Source: Oscillospiraceae bacterium
GTDB lineage: Bacteria > Bacillota > Clostridia > Oscillospirales > Ruminococcaceae
Direction of reading: 5' to 3'
Length of the DNA stretch: 53,539 bases
NCBI GenBank assembly: GCA_017435745.1
Contig: JAFSEN010000073.1
Location: 1-53,539 of the forward strand
Shown here one piece after another: positions 51,238-53,539 of this stretch. The notes under the pieces were generated by a model. The model did not search any database. It saw only the letters and a list, made by a program, of their open reading frames with translations, and was not told the DNA's origin. The stretch's first letter is position 1; the number at the start of each line of letters is the position of its first letter. The position numbers were made by a program, and so were the translations under genes.

Positions 51238-51390
51238 TGCCTCCCTTGTCTAAAGGAGGGTGACCGTTGCGGTACGCACGGTGGAGGGATTTTGTAAAGA
51301 TTTCCGCCACAACAAAAAACTCGGCACAAAAAAAGAATCCCCTCGCCACCGCTTACGCGATGTGGCCCTCTCCCCTTTAACAAGGGGCGC
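51238..51390. repeat. Repeats between the T-box terminator and leuS
   Basis: An E element (CCTCCCTT/AAAGGAGGG and CCGT/ACGG arms, about 51240-51290) and an F-like fragment with CCCCTT/AAGGGG (51372-51387) fill the gap of about 180 bases before leuS. Confidence 0.75.
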
Positions 51391-51418
51391 ATTTTAGTTA
51401 AACTGGAGGAACCGAAAA

Positions 51419-53539
51419 ATGAAAGGCTATGATTATGCCGCAATTGAAAAGAAGTGGCAGGACATCTGGGACGAAAAGAAACCCTATGCCGCAACCACCG
51501 ATTACACCAAGCCCAAATTCTACGGACTTGTTGAATTCCCCTATCCTTCCGGACAGGGACTTCATGTAGGACATCCCCGTTCCTACACCGCTTTGGATAT
51601 TGTTTCCAGAAAAAAGAGAATGCAGGGCTATAACGTCCTCTATCCTATGGGTTGGGATGCTTTCGGTCTTCCCACCGAAAACTTTGCGATTAAAAACCAT
51701 ATCCACCCCGAAATTGTAACAAAAAACAACGTTGACCATTTCAAGGCCCAGCTTAAATCCCTCGGACTTTCTTTCGATTGGGACAGAGAAATCAACACCA
51801 CAGACCCCAATTATTATAAATGGACCCAGTGGATCTTCATCCAGCTTTTCAAACGCGGCCTTGCTTATAAAAAAGAGGCAAACGTAAACTGGTGCACCGG
51901 CTGCAAAGTTGTTCTTGCAAACGAAGAAGTTGTAAACGGCGTTTGCGAACGCTGCGGAAGTGAAGTTGTCCACAAAGTTAAATCCCAGTGGATGCTCAAA
52001 ATTACCGAATATGCCCAGCGCCTTATCGATGACCTCGACGAAGTCGATTATATCGAAAGAGTAAAAACTTCCCAGAAAAACTGGATCGGCCGTTCCACCG
52101 GCGCAGAAGTTAACTTCAACACCACCCTCGGCGACGTTCTCACCGTTTATACCACCCGCTGCGACACCCTTTTCGGCGCAACCTATATGGTAATGAGCCC
52201 CGAACACGCATATATCGAAAAATGGGCAGATAAACTTGAAAACATCGACGAAGTAAGAGCTTACCAGGCAGAAGCAGCGAAAAAATCCGATTTCGAGCGT
52301 ACCGAACTTGCAAAAGACAAAACCGGCGTAATGCTTAAAGGCGTTAAAGGAATCAACCCCGTTACCGGAAAAGAGATCCCGATTTTCATTTCCGATTACG
52401 TCCTCACTTCCTACGGAACCGGCGCAATCATGGCTGTTCCCGCACACGATACCCGCGACTGGGAATTTGCAAAAAAATTCGGTCTTCCGATAATCGAAGT
52501 CGTTAAAGGCGGCAACGTTGAGGAAGAAGCATATACCGACTGCAATGAAGGCATTATGGTAAACTCCGGCTTCGAAGACGGAATGACCGTTGAGGAAGCA
52601 AAAAAAGCAATGATCGAATATCTTGAAAAAGAAGGAATCGGTCACGCAAAAGTAAACTATAAACTCCGCGACTGGGTCTTCAGCCGCCAGAGATATTGGG
52701 GCGAACCTATCCCGATGATCCATTGTGAAAAATGCGGCTGGCAGCCCGTTCCGGAAGATCAGCTTCCTCTTCTCCTTCCGGAAGTTGAATCTTACGAACC
52801 CACCGACAACGGCGAAAGCCCCCTTTCCACCATGACTGAATGGGTTGAAACAACTTGTCCCTGCTGCGGCGGAAAAGCGCACCGTGAAACCGACACAATG
52901 CCCCAGTGGGCAGGTTCTTCCTGGTATTTCATCCGCTATTGCGACCCGAACTGCGACACCGGAATTGCTTCCAAGGAAGCTCTTGATTACTGGATGCCCG
53001 TAGATTGGTATAACGGCGGTATGGAACACACCACTCTCCACCTTCTCTACAGCCGCTTCTGGCATAAATTCCTTTATGACATCGGCGCTGTTTCCACCAA
53101 GGAACCCTATTCCAAACGTACCAGCCACGGAATGATCCTCGGTGAAAACAACGAAAAAATGTCCAAATCCCGCGGAAACGTAGTTAACCCGGATGACGTA
53201 ATCCGCGATTACGGCGCAGATACCCTCCGCCTTTACGAAATGTTTATCGGCGACTTTGAAAAAGCCGCTCCCTGGAACACAAACTCCATCAAAGGCTGCA
53301 AACGCTTCCTCGACAGAGTTTGGGCTCTCCAGGATATTATGTCCGGCGAAGGAATCCGCCCCGAACTTGAAAGCAACTTCCACAAGACCATCAAAAAGGT
53401 CGGCGAAGATGTTGATAACCTTAAAGCCAACACCGCAATTGCCGCAATGATGAGCCTTATCAACGATATTACCGCAACCGGAAGCATCACCAAAGATGAA
53501 TACGAACTTTTCCTCTCTCTTCTCAATCCCTTTGCACCC
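51419..53539 (+). CDS. leuS: Leucyl-tRNA synthetase LeuS (runs off the window)
   Basis: An open frame of 707 codons with no stop; about 100 residues are missing at the C-terminus compared with usual LeuRS (about 800-870). The protein has [11 protein letters not shown] with the class I HxGH at 49-52, WCTGCKVVL and CERCGSEV for zinc, the CP1 editing domain with [11 protein letters not shown] (Cys where Pro is usual) and [26 protein letters not shown], and [10 protein letters not shown] with KMSKS at 580-584. The ATG follows TGGAGGA. It is controlled by the T-box upstream. Confidence 0.97.
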   Translation, partial: MKGYDYAAIEKKWQDIWDEKKPYAATTDYTKPKFYGLVEFPYPSGQGLHVGHPRSYTALDIVSRKKRMQGYNVLYPMGWDAFGLPTENFAIKNHIHPEIVTKNNVDHFKAQLKSLGLSFDWDREINTTDPNYYKWTQWIFIQLFKRGLAYKKEANVNWCTGCKVVLANEEVVNGVCERCGSEVVHKVKSQWMLKITEYAQRLIDDLDEVDYIERVKTSQKNWIGRSTGAEVNFNTTLGDVLTVYTTRCDTLFGATYMVMSPEHAYIEKWADKLENIDEVRAYQAEAAKKSDFERTELAKDKTGVMLKGVKGINPVTGKEIPIFISDYVLTSYGTGAIMAVPAHDTRDWEFAKKFGLPIIEVVKGGNVEEEAYTDCNEGIMVNSGFEDGMTVEEAKKAMIEYLEKEGIGHAKVNYKLRDWVFSRQRYWGEPIPMIHCEKCGWQPVPEDQLPLLLPEVESYEPTDNGESPLSTMTEWVETTCPCCGGKAHRETDTMPQWAGSSWYFIRYCDPNCDTGIASKEALDYWMPVDWYNGGMEHTTLHLLYSRFWHKFLYDIGAVSTKEPYSKRTSHGMILGENNEKMSKSRGNVVNPDDVIRDYGADTLRLYEMFIGDFEKAAPWNTNSIKGCKRFLDRVWALQDIMSGEGIRPELESNFHKTIKKVGEDVDNLKANTAIAAMMSLINDITATGSITKDEYELFLSLLNPFAP

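Noticed and set aside
1..53539. tRNA, rRNA, prophage or plasmid functions
   Set aside because: No tRNA-like GGTTCGAATCC arms in a cloverleaf context, no rRNA segments, and no integrase, capsid or replication genes were seen.

Overview
The window looks like chromosomal DNA of an anaerobic, low-to-moderate GC Firmicute, most likely a gut-type member of the Clostridia. Four things point there: a glgB-glgC-glgD-glgA glycogen operon (GlgD is typical of Firmicutes), an electron-bifurcating type [FeFe] hydrogenase (hydC-hydB-hydA), a tepA-ylzJ-uppP-ftsK/spoIIIE neighbourhood as in endospore-formers, and regulation by a lysine riboswitch and a T-box. The family cannot be named from sequence alone. 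About ten genes start with TTG behind a good Shine-Dalgarno site, so TTG starts look common in this genome.

Layout. 1-2644: a repeat cluster, a small hypothetical gene, a zinc-ribbon membrane protein and a threonine aldolase family enzyme. 2784-8766: glycogen synthesis operon. 9037-11824: copper-type P1B ATPase. 12180-15428: a small lipoprotein, then an MBOAT/DHHW pair for acylation of an exported polymer. 15471-18062 (minus): a yhbD/bactofilin-like pair behind a promoter with two palindromic operators, and a U32 family protein. 18164-21125: lysine riboswitch followed by a binding protein, permease and ATPase, hence a predicted lysine importer. 21126-27773: repeat arrays mixed with small or poorly known genes and pepV. 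27910-30022: pseudouridine breakdown (psuK-psuG). 30287-36170: an FAD oxidoreductase divergent from the hydrogenase operon, with two Rex-like sites between them. 36265-40317 (minus): an AEC transporter and a second polar amino acid ABC importer. 40411-53539: housekeeping genes (rsmA, tepA, ylzJ, uppP, ftsK, ftsY, yhbY, nadD, yqeK, rsfS, and leuS, which runs off the end).

The most unusual aspect is the repeat content. Almost every gap between transcription units holds short palindromic repeats of a few families. Labels used below: A, GGGCGAAC/GTTCGCCC arms; B, GGCGGGAGC/GCTCCCGCC arms; C, GGGAACG/CGTTCC arms, often as inverted pairs; D, GGCGGATAATATCCGCC; E, CCTCCCTT/AAGGGAGG plus a GTCAGC/GCTGAC-like part; F, a two-hairpin element with terminator-like features. 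A gene for a REP-associated (RAYT/Y1, HUH) transposase lies at 46441-46950, overlapping the end of ftsK, and two family A palindromes form part of its own reading frame. Two more palindromes (families C and B) are translated in frame in the linker of the copper ATPase. This is consistent with a REP/RAYT-like dispersal system whose elements also enter coding sequences.

No tRNA, rRNA, CRISPR array or prophage was seen.
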